From assembly GCA_016721425.1 (NCBI GenBank), contig JADKID010000038.1:558001-622000 (forward strand): DNA of 64,000 nucleotides, written 5' to 3'. The notes beneath the pieces are model-generated. The model saw only the letters and a program-made list of their open reading frames with translations. It was not told the DNA's origin and ran no database searches. Positions within the stretch are counted from its first letter, which is position 1. The number at the start of each line of letters is the position of its first letter. The translations under genes were made by a program, and so were the position numbers. Below are positions 63,149 to 64,000 of the stretch, one piece after another. This DNA is from Bryobacterales bacterium. Its GTDB lineage: Bacteria > Acidobacteriota > Terriglobia > Bryobacterales > Bryobacteraceae.

Positions 63149-63820
63149 ATGAGCAAGGCCAGCCGTCCCCGTACCGCGGTAGAACGCCGCGAGCGCCTCC
63201 AACAGTTCCTCGACGCACTCGACCAGCGTTATCCCAACGTGACCTGCGCGCTGCATCACAACGACGCGTGGCAGTTGCTGGTGGCCACGATTCTGTCGGC
63301 ACAGTGCACCGACGAGCGGGTCAACAAGGTGACTCCCGAGCTGTTTCGCAAGTACCCCACGATCCAGGATTTTGCCGCCGTCAGCCAGGATGAACTGGCG
63401 CGGGACATCCACTCCACGGGCTTCTTCAACAACAAGGCGAAGAGCATCATTGGCGCGGCGCAGAAGATCCTGAACGAGTTTGGCGGCGAGATCCCGCGCG
63501 AGATCGATCAGTTGCTCACCGTGCCTGGCGCGGCTCGCAAGACAGCCAATGTGGTGCTGGGTACGGCGTTCGGCATTGCCAGCGGCGTGGTGGTGGATAC
63601 GCACGTATCCCGCATCAGCCAGCGGCTCGATCTGACGAAGGAGACCACGCCCGAGAAGATCGAGCGGGATCTGGTTCGCATCCTGCCGCGGGAGCGCTGG
63701 ATTCAGTTCGCCCATCAGATCATCCACTTCGGCCGTGAGCTCTGTGTGGCCCGCAAGCCGAAATGCGCGGAGTGCCCCGTCGAGGCCCTTTGCTACGCCA
63801 AGGACAAATCACCGCTATGA
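63149..63820 (+). CDS. nth: Endonuclease III (DNA glycosylase/AP lyase)
   Basis: 223 residues. LLVATILSAQCTDERVNKV opens the family. The helix-hairpin-helix segment reads VPGAARKTANVV where the standard is LPGVGRKTANVV, so a hairpin Gly is replaced by Ala. The catalytic Lys131 (in RKTANVV) and Asp150 (in VVDTHVSRI) are present. The iron-sulfur cluster loop has four Cys at 199, 206, 209 and 215 (spacing 6, 2 and 5), exactly as in the family. It removes oxidised pyrimidines and cuts at abasic sites. Its stop overlaps the start of a lipoprotein gene (ATGA). Confidence 0.95.
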   Translation: MSKASRPRTAVERRERLQQFLDALDQRYPNVTCALHHNDAWQLLVATILSAQCTDERVNKVTPELFRKYPTIQDFAAVSQDELARDIHSTGFFNNKAKSIIGAAQKILNEFGGEIPREIDQLLTVPGAARKTANVVLGTAFGIASGVVVDTHVSRISQRLDLTKETTPEKIERDLVRILPRERWIQFAHQIIHFGRELCVARKPKCAECPVEALCYAKDKSPL

Positions 63821-64000
63821 GGCCGGCCCTGCTGTTGATTGCCATAGCATTGGCCGGATGCGTCAAATACCCGGAGCCCTATCGCCCGCCGATGCAGCGG
63901 CGTCCGATGGAGCTCACCGAAACGAACCGGCTGAAGCACTTCGTCCACATGAACGCGACCGACGCGATGAATTATGTGGTGGCCGATGTGATGCCGGAGC
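63817..64000 (+). CDS. Lipoprotein, hypothetical (3' partial)
   Basis: Sixty-one codons are visible before the window ends. The start overlaps the nth stop by four bases. The N-terminus MRPALLLIAIALAGC is a type II signal with a lipobox (LAGC), so the mature protein would be lipid-anchored on Cys15. The visible mature part (KYPEPYRPPMQRRPMELTE, then RLKHFVHMNATDAMNYVV) is Pro-rich and shows no recognised domain. Real coding is likely given the coupled start and the lipobox, but the family cannot be told. Confidence 0.7.
   Translation, partial: MRPALLLIAIALAGCVKYPEPYRPPMQRRPMELTETNRLKHFVHMNATDAMNYVVADVMPE

Overview
The window is about 64 kb of GC-rich, densely coded bacterial chromosome. The gene set points to an Acidobacteriota of the Solibacter/Bryobacter/Paludibaculum type. 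It has many secreted glycoside hydrolases with Tat or Sec signals, DUF4136 and DUF5117-like secreted proteins, sulfatase and M28 peptidase paralogues, dnaG-rpoD linkage, a bactofilin, and a complete propionate-type methylmalonyl-CoA pathway. The taxonomic call is inferred from gene content only. No rRNA, tRNA, insertion sequence, phage gene or CRISPR array was found, and no intergenic gap exceeds about 200 bases.

Layout. (1) 1-12971: carbohydrate cluster with a GH35 beta-galactosidase (5' end cut by the window edge), a DegT-type aminotransferase, two paralogous secreted propeller/toroid proteins, an amidohydrolase, a DUF4136 protein, a GH95 alpha-L-fucosidase and a GH78 alpha-L-rhamnosidase. 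(2) 12984-18832: a TonB-like protein with a degenerate JAMM domain, endonuclease IV, leucyl-tRNA synthetase and a beta-lactamase-fold serine hydrolase. (3) 18856-31410: a GH36-like galactosidase, a GH172 (DUF2961) enzyme, tryptophanase, a CocE/NonD hydrolase, a large zinc metalloprotease, an M28 peptidase and a sulfatase. (4) 31410-36657: an AI-2E-type permease, a methyltransferase and a bactofilin in one direction; a GAF protein, a YCF48-like protein and a Tat-exported sugar isomerase in the other.

(5) 36800-47243 is the centrepiece: one co-directional block encoding transcarboxylase 5S, 12S, a small extra subunit and the 1.3S biotin carrier, then methylmalonyl-CoA epimerase, both mutase subunits, MeaB and a succinate CoA-transferase. 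Together these form the methylmalonyl-CoA arm of the Wood-Werkman cycle, converting pyruvate and succinate to oxaloacetate and propionate. No biotin carboxylase subunit is present, and the proteins closely resemble the Propionibacterium transcarboxylase, so a fermentative propionate route is likely.

(6) 47270-52000: a chemoreceptor with a c-type heme motif in its sensor domain, a DUF2721 protein, a small hypothetical protein, galT, YraN, a methyltransferase and a small zinc anti-sigma-like protein. (7) 52117-64000: a hybrid PAS histidine kinase, a double-ThuA protein with a sugar isomerase, dnaG-rpoD, a NadD-like protein, a zinc-ribbon membrane protein, a TPR membrane protein, endonuclease III and the start of a lipoprotein gene cut by the window end.

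The genes suggest a soil or wetland heterotroph that exports enzymes against fucose-, rhamnose- and galactose-containing, possibly sulfated, polysaccharides. It can dispose of the carbon as propionate under low oxygen and has heme-based chemosensing. Every long ORF antisense to these genes was treated as a high-GC shadow.
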